Source: Galeruca laticollis (lineage: Eukaryota > Arthropoda > Insecta > Coleoptera > Chrysomelidae). From it: a stretch of DNA of 64,000 nt. Made by a program: the position numbers and the translations under genes. Numbering within the stretch: the first letter of the stretch is position 1; each line of letters starts with the position of its first letter. The notes beneath the pieces were generated by a model. That model saw nothing but the letters and a program-made list of their open reading frames with translations, made no database searches and was not told the DNA's origin. Shown here piece by piece: positions 1-10,136 of the stretch. Location: NCBI GenBank assembly GCA_963921935.1, contig OY998175.1, forward strand, positions 292,524,246-292,588,245. Reading direction: 5' to 3'.

Positions 1-349
1 TATTATATTATATACGTAGGTCGAGTAGTGAGCCATTATTAACCGAGGAGTTGTACTAATATTTTAAAATTTTATTTAATTAGATTTTGATAAAGGCAGA
101 AATGATGCTAATTTCAAATAAGTTTTTATAATTTTATCATACCAATTAAGTGTACCTACTAGTGCTGAATTTGCGAGTTTGATTTTGTTTAGAATTAGAA
201 ATAAGAGTTTCTGTTTATATTTCATTGAAAATATAAAAAAAGTTCATTATTTACCTAGGGAGAGAAATATTATTTCTCATTCGAGCTTTGGAGTTAATAA
301 TGACGATTTCTAAGGTTAGTAGTAAGAAATATAATTATTAAACACTTAC

Positions 350-586
350 CTTAACGTGTAAATTTTCATCAAATGCGTGACTGTGATTGTCTTTTTGCTG
401 TAACAACACCTCTTCTGATTTATCCACAGAAATCGAAGCTGGACATCCTCGCTTTGTACAGCGATATGAAACACCTAATATAGTTTCTCTATCTTTGCGA
501 AAAGTATAACTTTTAACTATTAATAATTTTTTTCCGCGCTCACTTAACATGGTCTCCATTTCGGTATCTTTACACGTAAACTTCTT
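350..586 (-). CDS. FLYWCH zinc-finger exon (internal exon of an unidentified gene)
   Basis: The exon encodes 79 codons that match the FLYWCH zinc-finger fold: an RGKKLLI start, YTFRK core, YRCTKRGC cysteine pair and a closing HSH. FLYWCH domains bind DNA or protein; in insects they occur in alternative exons of mod(mdg4)-type regulators and in some Mutator-like transposases. On the minus strand the exon is bounded by a plausible acceptor (TTATTCAG before 586) and a perfect donor (AAG/GTAAGT after 350), and both ends are phase 0, so it behaves as a cassette exon. No companion exon was recognised in the window. It is uninterrupted, unlike nearby transposon genes, so it may be host; a transposon origin cannot be excluded. 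The domain call is firm, the gene is unknown. Confidence 0.62.
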
Positions 587-689
587 CTGAATAATGTAAG
601 TGAGTAAATGTAATTTAATGTGTACAATCATAAGACTGAAAGACCCCTTGCTATTAGGGACAGGTACTAATATCATGTCTGCGCGCAAT

Positions 690-1160
690 CGACCTGTCCC
701 TTTTAGAACCCTCTTATAATCTGTAAGGATTAAACTGACCGCTGCGCGCTATCGGAATACACCCGATTGCACGCCTCTGAGGATTAAATTGTTTATTTGT
801 TCATTCAAATACAATAGAGCGACCCTTTCAATACAATAGGCGACTCAACCGAATACAGAGTTACGGGGTGTCTACCTGAAATTCGTAATAAATGAGAAAT
901 TTTAGTACAAAATTAGATAAACTTCGGAGATATTTTATTATACACCCTGTATCGGTTTTGCATACCTAATGAGCTTTTATTACACCATGCCTTTTAAAAA
1001 CGAACTATAGTTCATTATGTACCACCCGTGGGACACAATGAACCAAATACCTTTTTTTTAAATTATAATTAAAAAACTTTTATCTTCACTCAAAACCAAA
1101 TTATGTGTAATATATTACAAATATGTGTTGCTGATAATGGTACAGTTTCCGATTCCTTTG
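690..1160. other. Non-coding spacer, nothing recognised
   Basis: AT-rich sequence between the FLYWCH exon and the first recognisable BEL/Pao coding sequence. No open frame, repeat or BEL 5' LTR was found here: the sequence that opens the 3' LTR at about 8635 does not recur upstream. Confidence 0.5.
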
Positions 1161-1167
1161 TTAAAAT

Positions 1168-1868
1168 TTGAATAGTCTATGCGATTTTAAATTTTTAGTG
1201 GTTCATTGTTGGACACATGACCCTAATGATAATTCACACATCCCCAATTCTAGTAGAAACCTTGAAGGAAATCCTTTAAATCAACAATTAGAAAATGGGA
1301 TTACTTTGTCCACTTTATCCTCTAGTGAAGGAGAATTCCTAGCAACTGCACTTGTTACAGTATATAATTCTAAAAACAAGCCTATTCAAGTAAAAGATGT
1401 TTTATATTCTTGTAGTACAGTTTCATTAATTATAGAAACCTTAACAGATATTCTCCAACTTACTCCACAATCAAAAGTTATTCAAATACACGGTTTTGAT
1501 AGCATAGTTACAAATTCTAATAAAATGGTAAATATTAATGTTCATTCCAATACTGCAAGAAATGTTAGTTTCAACATGAATTGTTTGGTTGTTAAGAAAA
1601 TAACAAAAAAATTGCCACAATTTTCATTGCGTAGAGCAAAATTCTAATTCCTTCAAATGTGAAATTAGCAGATCCTAATTTCCACATTCCTTCTCAAAGT
1701 TCTGATATTGATAAGTTGTTGCAAAAACTCTGGGAAGTAGAAGAAATTTCCCCAAAAAATAAAATTCTTAGTCCGGATGAAGAGTTAGCAGAGAATATCT
1801 TCACAAATAGTATACAAATTCTAGAAAATGGTCAATTTGCCCTTAAAAAAGTTCAAATGAACATTTAA
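1168..1868 (+). pseudogene. BEL/Pao protease region, degenerate
   Basis: Two frames (1168-1647 and 1659-1868) cover the DUF1758-type retropepsin and the linker before RT. The segment ATALVTVYNSKNK followed by VSLI about 20 residues later is the usual lead-in and follow-up of the BEL protease active site, but the catalytic Asp-Ser-Gly triplet reads Tyr-Ser-Cys here, so the protease would be dead even in frame. The second frame holds the conserved LADP and FWEVEEI-like linker motifs (here KLWEVEEI). A poorly conserved His/Cys-rich stretch at the start may be the last gag zinc knuckle. Frameshifts near 1650 and 1870 separate the pieces. Confidence 0.78.
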
Positions 1869-1888
1869 AGTTAGGTAATTCCTATTTC

Positions 1889-2901
1889 ATGGCAAAAAAT
1901 AGATTTCACAATTTAGAAAGGCGTTTTGAGACAAATCCCAGTTTATTCAAAGATTATAAATCCTTTATAAATGAATATATTTTATTAAATCATGCTAGAT
2001 ACGTTCCCTTGGAAGTGACGAATGAGTTCCAAGAAAATAAATATTTCCTTCCTCACCATTGTGTGAGTCAAGAAGATTGTAGTTCGACTAGGTTGAGAGT
2101 AGTGTTTGATGCTAGCATGAAAAATTCGTCCAATGTTAAATAATATCATGTTAAAGGGTTTCACAGTTCAACCAGAACTGTTTGATATTCTTTGTCGTTT
2201 TCGTATGTTTAATTTTGTGCTTACTTGTGATATACAAAAAAGGTATCAAATGATTAGATTAAATCCAAATCAGACATTCCTACAAAATATATTATGGCGA
2301 GAAAATCCTACAGATCCTCTAAGATGCTTAGAACTACTAACTGTCACATATGGCACAAATAGTGCTCCATATTTAACTACTCGTACATTGAATGAGTTAG
2401 CTTATAGAAAAAAAGAAAAATATCCCTTAGCTTCTAATGCCATTCTTTCTCAGTGTTATGTAGATGATGTTTTATCAGGTAGTGATTCTATAGATAATTT
2501 GACAAAAACTAATAATAAGCTAGTAAAGCTGCTACAGTTAGCACATTTTTCATTGCATAAGTGGGCTTGTAATGATCCACAATTTCTAAAAAATGTTATA
2601 AAAAATAATTCTCAAGAAAATGTTGATTCAAAAATGGAAAATTTTTCAAATAAAGTGGGATCCAAGCTTGGATCAATTTTCAGTAAGACTTTCAGTAAGA
2701 AATTTGATTATTAAACGTGTTGTGTTATCCCAAATTGCACAGATGCTTGATCCCTTAGGGTTTATATCTCCTGTCCTTGTAGTAGCAAAAATTCTAATGC
2801 AAAATATTTGGTTGTCAAAATTAGGTTGGGATGATGAATTAAACTCTGAACTTCTATGTCAGTGGACAAATTTCGTTTCACATATTCATGAACTTTCCTA
2901 G
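1889..2901 (+). pseudogene. BEL/Pao reverse transcriptase, broken
   Basis: Three overlapping frames (1889-2143, 2133-2714, 2620-2901) give a BEL/Pao RT. The opening piece has FLPHH followed by LRVVFDAS, the Pao-type RT start; the middle has the catalytic YVDD box at 2457-2468; the last has MLDPLGFISPV, the RT-RNase H connection. Motif A is degraded (TCDIQKRYQMI, where a functional copy would have DIxKMF/YxQI). Frameshifts lie near 2140 and 2690. RT would copy the element RNA into DNA in cytoplasmic particles; this copy is defective. Confidence 0.9.
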
Positions 2902-3480
2902 ACACATTTTGTTCAAAAATAAAATATTAAAAATTGAATTTCATGGGTTTTCCGATAGTAGTGTAAAGGCATATGGTGCTGTTGTTTCTATTCGTGCATT
3001 CTATGACAATGGTTTGATTTCTAATAATTTTATACCTTCAAAAAGTAGACTAACTCCTTTAAAAACCATTACACTAACACGTCTTGAGTTATGTGGTGCA
3101 GTCTTATCAGCAAATTTGATTACGAAAATAATTTCAATTGTTGAAAATAAAATTCCTACCTTTACTACGAATTTGTGGACAGATTCTCAAACAGTCTTGT
3201 GTTGGCTAAAATCATATCCTTCTAGGTGGACAATTTTTGTGTCAAATAGAGTTTCTGAAACTCAAAATTTAGCTTTAAACTGTCAGTGGCGGCACATAGA
3301 TTCAAAAATTAATCCAGCAGATTTGATTACTAGAGGCATTCCTCCATGGGCATGGGCCACAATTTCTAGAAAATCCACATGTTGATTTAAATGAATTTTC
3401 ATCAAATGAAATGAAAGATAACATTCCTGAAGAAAGAAATATTAACGTTTCGTTACTTAATACTAAACTTTGTTAGATTT
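2888..3480 (+). pseudogene. BEL/Pao RNase H region
   Basis: The frame 2888-3385 shows the BEL RNase H signature: FSDSS (where functional copies have FSDAS), RLELCGA around the second acidic position, and WTDSQTVLCWL for the third, followed by the NPADLITRG motif that ends the domain in this superfamily. After 3385 homology continues in other frames towards the integrase. The domain would remove the RNA strand from RNA/DNA hybrids during reverse transcription. Confidence 0.85.
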
Positions 3481-4458
3481 TTCTAATGCCCTATTTTCAA
3501 AATATTCCTCGATTGTTAAATTGAAAATAGTGGTTGCCTTTTGTTTAAGATTCTTGAATAATTAGTGTTTTTAAATGAAACTCAAGGTCTCTAGTTAATT
3601 CCACAATAGAATTAACTAGAGACCTTGAGTTTCATTAAAAAAACACTAATATGAGCATATTCCACGAAGTAAGGGTCGAGACAGTCAATTTCATTCTTGA
3701 ATAATATCAAAAGCTATTCTTAGAAGAATTTAGGTCCTTTAACTGTAGATGAATTAAAAAAGCACAAGTTTTTATAATAAATTTTTTGCAAATGCAGTAC
3801 TTTTTAAAGAAATTTGGGAATTAAAGGCTAATAAAATAATTTCCAATAAACATATTTTGCATTTAGCTCCCTTTAATGACAATTCTGGTATTTTTAGAGT
3901 AGGAGGTCGTTTAGCTAATTCTGATCTACTATGTTAAGATACGAGCATTTGAGATTAGGGCATGCTGGTGTGCAAACTACATTGTCATATTTTCGTTTAA
4001 AATAATGGCCTTTAAATGGTCTTGTAAAAATCAAAAGAATTATCAGAAAATGTATAGTTTGTGCTAGATTCAATGCAAAATCCTGTGAAAAAATGATGTC
4101 AAATTTACCTTCAGATAGATTAAAACCGTGCAGACCTTTTTCTAAAGTTGGAGTGGCTCCTTTAATAAGATGTTATGTTGCTGTGTTTGTCTGTATGATT
4201 TACAACGCTGCTCATCTAGAGCTGGTTTCTACTTTATCGGCTGCTGCTTTTATAACTGCATTGAAAAGATTTATCTCAAGAAGAGGTAATGCTTCGATCA
4301 TATTCAGTGATAATGGCACTAATTTTCTTGGAGTAAAAGAATTATATTATTTTCTCAAGGTTCAAGGTAATTACAATTCCACTGTAGAATTTTTGGCTAG
4401 TAAAGAGATTGTATGGAAATGTATTCCACCCATGAGTCCTCATTGGGGCGGTATTGGG
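3481..4458 (+). pseudogene. BEL/Pao integrase, N-terminal and core part, interrupted twice
   Basis: A conserved linker (KYSSIVKLKIVVAFC) precedes a 131-bp insertion at 3563-3693; after it the frame resumes with the PLTVDELK motif, the H2C2 zinc-binding lead-in FRVGGRLAN (about 3890-3925), GHAGVQTTL, and then the integrase core in 4093-4458. The core has an SDNGTNF motif (second catalytic Asp) and ends at SPHWGG, exactly where the 3.5-kb non-LTR insertion begins. Several stops and a frameshift are present. Confidence 0.85.
3563..3693. repeat. 131-bp foldback insertion with 12-bp target duplication
   Basis: The insert is flanked by TTCTTGAATAAT at 3551-3562 and 3694-3705, a perfect 12-bp duplication of BEL integrase sequence. 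Its first 90 bp are a near-perfect palindrome (arms about 3563-3600 and 3610-3648). The same arm occurs a third time, in one orientation, at 7238-7277 beside the Penelope-like pair, so it may be the end of a Penelope-like or related retroelement. Confidence 0.75.
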
Positions 4459-5219
4459 TTTCTACAGATCACCAGCTTCTGAAAACAAAGTCGACTCGTT
4501 TGTTGAGGAGTTAAATGACATTTTAGATGTACAAACTGAAAACAGTGATTTTAAACTTTTTGTTGGTGATATCAATATTGATCTATTAACCGAAAATGAT
4601 AACAAGAGAAATTACTTAGACGTCTTAAACGAATGCGGTTATCAATCGGCCATTAATGTTCCAACAAGAGTTCAAAGAAATTCAAAGACATGTATAGATC
4701 ATATTTTTGTATATTCTGAAACTGTTAATTTTTATGATAATTTGATTCCTCTAGTAATCAACACATCAGAATTGATCACTATACAGTAATGCTACAACTG
4801 ATTCTTTCTGGGGGAGATCGTGTTGTAAACTCTAAATCTGAATATTTTGCCCAGATCGACAAGAATAAACTGATACATAGATTCCAATATACTGACTGGA
4901 ATGATATTATTTTTAATCCAAATTTGGACTCCGCAACTGATAAACTGGTCAGCACTATCCAAGATAATATTAGGCAGTCAACAACGTATACAAAGATGAA
5001 GAATGATTTGAGAGAAAGAAAAAAATGGATCACACCATCTCTCATAAAATCCGTTAACAAAAAAAATGAAATGTATAAAAAATCAAAAATACATCCTCTC
5101 AATAATATACTTAAAAAAGAATATACAGATCACAAAAAGCTACTAAATAAATCAATTGTTACTGTTAAAAATAATTATTATAATGAACTTATAGAGGAAG
5201 AACAAAATTCGTCAAAAAA
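4459..5219 (+). pseudogene. Non-LTR endonuclease domain (C-terminal half) and linker
   Basis: The frame 4454-4789 has the endonuclease landmarks FYRSPAS, FVGDINIDLL (the GDxN/D catalytic block) and TCIDHIFV; the next frame 4789-5241 is the lysine-rich linker before RT, typical of CR1/Jockey-like ORF2. The duplicated target TATTGGG means the first few codons of the upper frame belong to the BEL host. The protein stops where Penelope-like sequence begins at about 5220. Confidence 0.8.
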
Positions 5220-6450
5220 GCTAGACCAAGAAGTAACCTAACTTGTGATTGGCTTAATATATGTTTATAGAAAAAAGAAGAAGATGTGATATTACAAATA
5301 TTGAAGCTTAGATATTATTAGCCCTATGGTGATATCCTGGATATCATTTCTCCAATTAAGATCAGTATAACTGTGCAATGATATAGAAAACCAGGAAAAC
5401 TATATCTGCTGATCTTTACAATTATCACTTAAGAAGACAGTTTATTAGTGGAGAATTCCCTAGATTTAACTGTTCATTGACAACTTCATATTGTGGGTTT
5501 CTTAAATGTCTTCTAATTTCCAGTTCTTCAAGGAAATCCAGTTCTTCTTTCTTTTCACAAATATGCAGCACTTCTAGTTCTGTGTTAGGTGTCAATGAAT
5601 GATTGGCGTCAAGTAGATGTTTTGCGTAGTGGGATTTATCTGGTTGTTTTAATCTGTATGCTCACTGTATCGTATTTCAAAATTCCTAAGGGTCTGACCC
5701 AAATAGACAGCATTACATTCTGGACATTTGAGTTTATATATACTTGACTTCTTTAATAGTGGTATCTTTGTTTTTACATTTAACAATTTTGTACTAACGT
5801 TACTTTCTGTTTTAAAAGAAATTGTTGTATTCGTTGCTGAAGATATTATATTTGAAATATTATTAGAAATATTTCCTGCATATGTGATGGTTTTATAAGT
5901 TTTAATTTCATCAGTTTGTTTAGGATATATTAGTTGTAATGCCACTTTTTCCTCTTTTTTACTAATTAGCTTATTTATCATATCTAATGGATAACCGTTA
6001 GATGTTGCTATTTGTCTAATTGTATTAATCTCTCTATCAAAATTACATTTGTTCATAGGAACTGAAAAAGCTCTATGTATCATTGAATTATATGCTGCTA
6101 GTCTGTGAGACACAGGGTGGTTAGAATTTAATGGAATTGTTACATCAGTTTGTGTTGGTTTTCGGTAAATTGAATAATCAAGTACATTATTAACTCTTTG
6201 AATTTTTAAATCAAGAAAATTGATTGAGCTATTTTCTTCAATTTCTATGTAAATTTAATTTTCGGGTGTAAATTATTGATGTGGTTGAAAAATACATCTA
6301 ATTGTCGTTCACTACCCATAAAACAAGCTAATATGTCATCTACATATCTATACCAAAATAAAAATATTTTTCGAAATATTACTTTCAAAGATCTTTCTTT
6401 CTAAACTGTCCATAAAAATGTTTGCTAAAATAGGTGATATGCAGGAAATA
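5220..6450 (-). mobile_element. Penelope-like element, minus copy (RT plus GIY-YIG)
   Basis: On the minus strand the sequence reads, from 6450 downward, an RT motif SPILANIFMD, the catalytic YVDD box (6335-6346), NFLDLKI, YRKPTQTD, SHRLAAYNS, and then the GIY-YIG endonuclease (here SIYKLKC, YLGQT) at about 5640-5760. This RT plus GIY-YIG order is diagnostic of Penelope-like elements, which encode their own target nuclease. The copy is 5'-truncated within RT and carries frameshifts near 6350 and 6255. Its 3' end is at 5220. It forms an inverted pair with the plus copy that follows. Confidence 0.88.
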
Positions 6451-7110
6451 TTTCTAAAAATATTTCAAAGATAATATCTTCAGCAACGAATACAACAATT
6501 TCTTTTAAAACAGAAAGTAACGTTAGTACAAAATTGTTAAATGTTAAAACAAAAATACCACTATTAAAGAAGTCAGGTATATATAAACTCAAATGTCCAG
6601 AATGTAATGCTGTCTATTTGGGTCAGACCCTTAGGAATTTTGAAATACGATACAGTGAGCACTTACGAGCATACAGATTAAAACAACCAGATAAATCCCA
6701 CTACGCAAAACATCTACTTGACACCAATCATTCATTGACACCTAACACAGAACTAGAAGTACTGCATATTTGTGAGAAGAAACAAGAACTGGATTTCCTT
6801 GAAGAACTGGAAATAAGAAGACATTTAAGAAACCCACAATATGAAGTTGTCTATGAACAGTTAAATCTAGGGAATTCTCCACTAATAAACTGTCTTCTTA
6901 AGTGATAATTGTAAAGATCAGCAGATATAGTTTTCCTGGTTTTCTATATCATTGCACAGTTATACTGATCTTAATTGGAAAAATGATATCCAGGATATCA
7001 CCATAGGGCTAATAATATCTAAGTTTCAATATTTGTAATATCACATCTTCTTCTTTTTTCTATAAACATATATTAAGCCAATCACAAGTTAGGTTACTTC
7101 TTGGTCTAGC
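6438..7110 (+). mobile_element. Penelope-like element, plus copy (GIY-YIG end)
   Basis: The open frame 6534-6905 encodes the GIY-YIG domain (GIYKLKC, two CxxC-type cysteines, YLGQT, an Arg and the EH motif) and the C-terminal tail. It matches the minus copy arm 5220-5883 for about 665 bp in inverted orientation. The two copies join at the shared stretch 6438-6450, which belongs to both, so the junction formed at microhomology. The plus copy lacks RT altogether. Confidence 0.86.
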
Positions 7111-7300
7111 CAAAAATAACTACTAAACATCAGGTAGGCATAAAATGAAATGTAACTTCTCTCATTCTGACGATGATATTGATTTATCGAAACAATTGTC
7201 AATTTTTTAGAATTTTCAATAACTTGTATTATATTGTGGAATTAACTAGAGACCTTGAGTTTCATTTAAAAACACCAAAAACTAATAGTTTATAAAAGTT
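7111..7300. other. Unassigned stretch between Penelope pair and non-LTR tail
   Basis: It contains at 7238-7277 the same arm found in the foldback insert at 3563-3693. Whether it is Penelope 3' sequence or a separate insertion cannot be settled from this window. Confidence 0.4.
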
Positions 7301-7305
7301 TTTTT

Positions 7306-7756
7306 TTGATTGAATCTCACCTAATTTACGGTCTGGTCAGCTGGGGTGGAGTGGCGAAGACTTATTATAATATTCTCGAGGTTTCGCAAAAAAGATTCCT
7401 CAAAATCCTTCTTGGAAAAACAAGAAGATATAGCAGTGAACTTCTATATACTGAAACGAAAATATTAGACGTTAGACTTAAAAGAAGCGGTATTAAGACA
7501 ACATAAACTTAAATCAAATCTACAAATTCAAACTCACAATTATATGACAAGAAATAAACATACTTACCTGAATCCAACAATGAAAAAAACAGCTGGACAA
7601 AGAAGCTTTCTGTTTCTAGGACCTAAGCTATATAATGCCATACCCCAACAAATTAAATCTGAATCTTCTGTAAAGGTGCTAACTTTAAAACTTCATGAAT
7701 ATATTACCAGTACAAGTAGGCGCGCTATTCACAACCTTATCGAAATTAATTACTGA
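7306..7756 (+). pseudogene. C-terminal tail of the CR1/Jockey-like ORF2
   Basis: Two frames (7306-7506 and 7544-7756) carry the end of a non-LTR ORF2: ESHLIYGLVSWGG followed by QKRFLKILL, and then AGQRSFLFLGPKLYNAIP. These are typical of the C-terminal region in CR1/Jockey-like elements. A one- or two-base frameshift near 7500 separates them. A 3' untranslated part follows to 7986. Confidence 0.8.
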
Positions 7757-7993
7757 TAATGTTTCTATCAATTTCTATTTCTACTTTATTAATCCTTAAT
7801 TATAGTATACATTTTTATTAATTACCTATTATTTGTTACCTAGTATAAGTTTTATATTATTATTATTTTATCCTTGCAAACAAGCCTTATGGGATTCGCA
7901 AGTGTATTTTTTATTTCGCATAACGTCGTTTGTTTTGTTTGCCTGTATATATTCTAAGTTATGTGTAAATAAATATTTTATTTTATTATTGGG

Positions 7994-8536
7994 GAGGCTG
8001 CAGTGAAGAGCACAAAGCATCATTTATACAAAACAGCTGGAAATGGCTATTTCACATTTGAAGAGTTCAGCACTATTTTAGCACAAATAGAAGCAATCTT
8101 TAATTCGAGACCTCTCCAACCTCTTTCAAATAATGCAAATGACTTATCATGTTTAACTCCTGGTCATTTCTTGATTGGTGATAGTCTTACATTCTTTCCT
8201 GAACCTGATTTATCAAAGAATCCTGAAAATCGCTTAACTCGTTTTGAAAGATATACTCGTGTTCAACAGAATTTTTGGAAACGTTGGACAAAGGAATATT
8301 TAAACCAATTGCAAAATAGACCAAAATGGCTCATTCCTCATCCAAATTTAAAAGAAAATGATATTGTATTGCCCAAGGAAGAAAATTCGCGTCCGTTAGA
8401 ATGGCCCCTTGCTAGAGTTGTTGAAATTATTCCTAGTAAAGATGATAAAATACGTTTAGTTAAAATTAAAACGAAAACTGAACTTATATTAGAAACATTA
8501 CAAAACTATATCCTTTACCAGAAGGAGATTAATTAG
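7994..8536 (+). pseudogene. BEL/Pao integrase end and C-terminal domain
   Basis: This resumes the integrase directly after the 3' target duplication: KSTKHHL, then QIEAIFNSRPL containing the third catalytic acid, then PGHFLIG, and a DUF5641-like end with NFWKRW, WLIPHPN and ARVVEI motifs. The frame is open to its stop at 8536, which makes it the best-preserved part of the BEL copy. Confidence 0.88.
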
Positions 8537-8634
8537 AAAGATAATTTCTGCGTTGTCAAATAGGACGTCCTTGTTAGTTGAATTTTTTATTATTATTCCG
8601 TTATCGAAGCTCAGTAGCTTCATGGGGGGGGAGT

Positions 8635-9090
8635 ATGTTTGAAATTATTTCAAACATTTTTTAATATTCTTGACACCTATTCCTTTCAATTTTATATTTA
8701 TTATTCAAGCACTAAAGGTTTGTTTATCTGAGTTTGTTGAAATATATGTCATCGTCCATTGTGTATTTTATATGTCAATTAAGAAGTTTATTATTCCAAT
8801 TAATGTAATAATTTGTTATTTGTGGATTAAAAACCCACTGGTCGTTTGAAGAAGAGTTTATAACACAGTTGTCTTTAAAAATTACATTGGATCTTATTTC
8901 ACGACCTATTGAAATTATTTCTGAGGTATATATAAGTAAATGTACCTCTGACTGTTAAAAATCAAAACAATTGGTCCTTCAAGCCGGAACTGAGAAGAAC
9001 CCAGAAAGTAAAGTAATAAAATCGCGATTTAAATTTAAATGGAAATTCCGATTGGGGCCGACTAAAAGAGCGGGTGAAAATAATTATAAT
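8635..9090 (+). repeat. Probable 3' LTR of the BEL/Pao element
   Basis: It starts with TG after a polypurine run (GGGGGGGGAGTA ending at 8634) and contains an imperfect palindrome TTTGAAATTATTTCAAA at its beginning. It includes GGTCCTTCAAGCCGGAA, resembling the GGTCCTTCGAGCCGG block often seen near the end of insect BEL LTRs (from memory). The right border is approximate because no second LTR is available for comparison. Confidence 0.55.
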
Positions 9091-9226
9091 AAATTGATAA
9101 ATATAAGGTGACGCGTTTTTTTTACTCATTTAGTATATTTTCTAGTTATTAAATGGGAACCTATTTTTACTTCCTCCTATTTTTCGTAAATTCTCTCAAC
9201 CAATCAATTTTTTTCTCTAAAAACAG

Positions 9227-9607
9227 ATAAGAAACGAAGAACTCAACAACCTAGAATCCCGTGTGACTGAAGCATTAGCTTCCCTCTGTAAAATAATCGA
9301 TTTGGGCATTCTAGCAGATGAACATATGCAATTAAACGCTATGTCTATTCAATGGTTGAGTGATATTTTACCTATAATGGAGGAGCAATCGGTAATTTTT
9401 GACAGCCTTAAATATGACGCCGAAGAAAAATTGCAAAAAGTAGTTGAAGACGTTTCCGAAATGGTTAAGAAGGTTTTCCCCTTACTAGTCATTTTAGATG
9501 AAATGGATGCTATTGATAAGGTCAAAAGTTATTTGAATTTTATAACGTTGCATATGAAAAAAATTAGGGAAATCGAAAGTCAGATTGAGTGGATTAATCA
9601 GGAAGAG
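9227..9607 (+). CDS. Dynein heavy chain, exon a (stem, before the linker)
   Basis: Opens after TCTCTAAAAACAG and closes at the donor GAG/GTAAGT; both ends are phase 0, giving 127 codons. The sequence is helical and charged (for example IEWINQEE at its end) and leads straight into the DHC_N2 linker encoded by the next exon, as in single-headed axonemal heavy chains. It belongs to the N-terminal stem that binds intermediate or light chains. Further N-terminal exons must lie upstream; none was recognised between 1 and 9226. The assignment rests mainly on in-phase continuity with the next exon. Confidence 0.8.
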
Positions 9608-9707
9608 GTAAGTAGAGAGAGAACTAGGAAATTTAGAATAATGGTCAAATATAAATTACTTTAATTGCAGGGATGCATTATTTAACCAACTAATAACCAC
9701 TTTTATG
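9608..9707 (+). other. Start of dynein intron 1
   Basis: Host intron sequence between the true splice donor at 9608 and the left end of the pogo-type transposon at 9708. With the 54 bp right of the transposon (15510-15563) this is all that remains of the original intron. Confidence 0.75.
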
Positions 9708-10136
9708 TAAGGTAAGTGAAGGTAATAAGGCCACTCTGGCGGCAATAACGCCATACCCCATTATTTAGGCAACTTTCTTACGCAACGAACAGGTAGCACT
9801 GGGATCTGATGTCGGGTTGTAAGTTAAGAAGCAGAACCCAAGTCCAAGTCTAACGCTCTATCGGCAGTTATGAAGCGAGATTTGTCTAGTACGGACGTAT
9901 TGTTGAGTGTATGTATGTATAATGTAAGTATTTTTTAATTACAGAGGTTATTGTGTCGGTTATTAGGATTACTGTTGGGGAAATTGCGCTTTTTATAACG
10001 TTTATTCAATTTGATAAACAATTTTTTATTCATATCTGCGACAATAACGCCACAGGTGATAGCACTAACGCCAGGGGCGTTATTGCCAACTACCATTTGT
10101 AGAGTGCAATTTTGTTATTTTGCAGATAGACTAAAG

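Larger units (their letters stand above)
4459..7986 (+). mobile_element. CR1/Jockey-like non-LTR retrotransposon inserted in the BEL integrase
   Basis: The insertion is bounded by the 7-bp duplication TATTGGG (4452-4458 and 7987-7993); removing it leaves the BEL integrase frame continuous. The left part encodes the end of an apurinic-type endonuclease, the right part the C-terminal tail of the RT protein and a 3' end rich in TAAATATTTTATT. The RT in between is missing: an inverted Penelope-like pair (5220-7110) sits there. The element is 5'-truncated, the usual outcome of target-primed reverse transcription. Confidence 0.85.
1168..9090 (+). mobile_element. Decayed BEL/Pao LTR retrotransposon with nested insertions
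   Basis: Fragments in the correct BEL/Pao order run along the + strand: protease, reverse transcriptase, RNase H, integrase zinc-binding region, integrase core, and a terminal DUF5641-like region, followed by a G-rich tract and a 3' LTR. No 5' LTR or complete gag was found, so the copy is 5'-truncated or the left end has diverged. It carries many frameshifts and stops. Two insertions interrupt it: a 131-bp foldback sequence at 3563-3693 and a 3.5-kb non-LTR element at 4459-7986. It lies upstream of the first visible dynein exon, probably in an upstream intron. Confidence 0.88.

Noticed and set aside
5220..7277. Hammerhead ribozyme, known from some Penelope-like elements
   Set aside because: No CTGATGA...GAAA core in the right order was found by eye on either strand.
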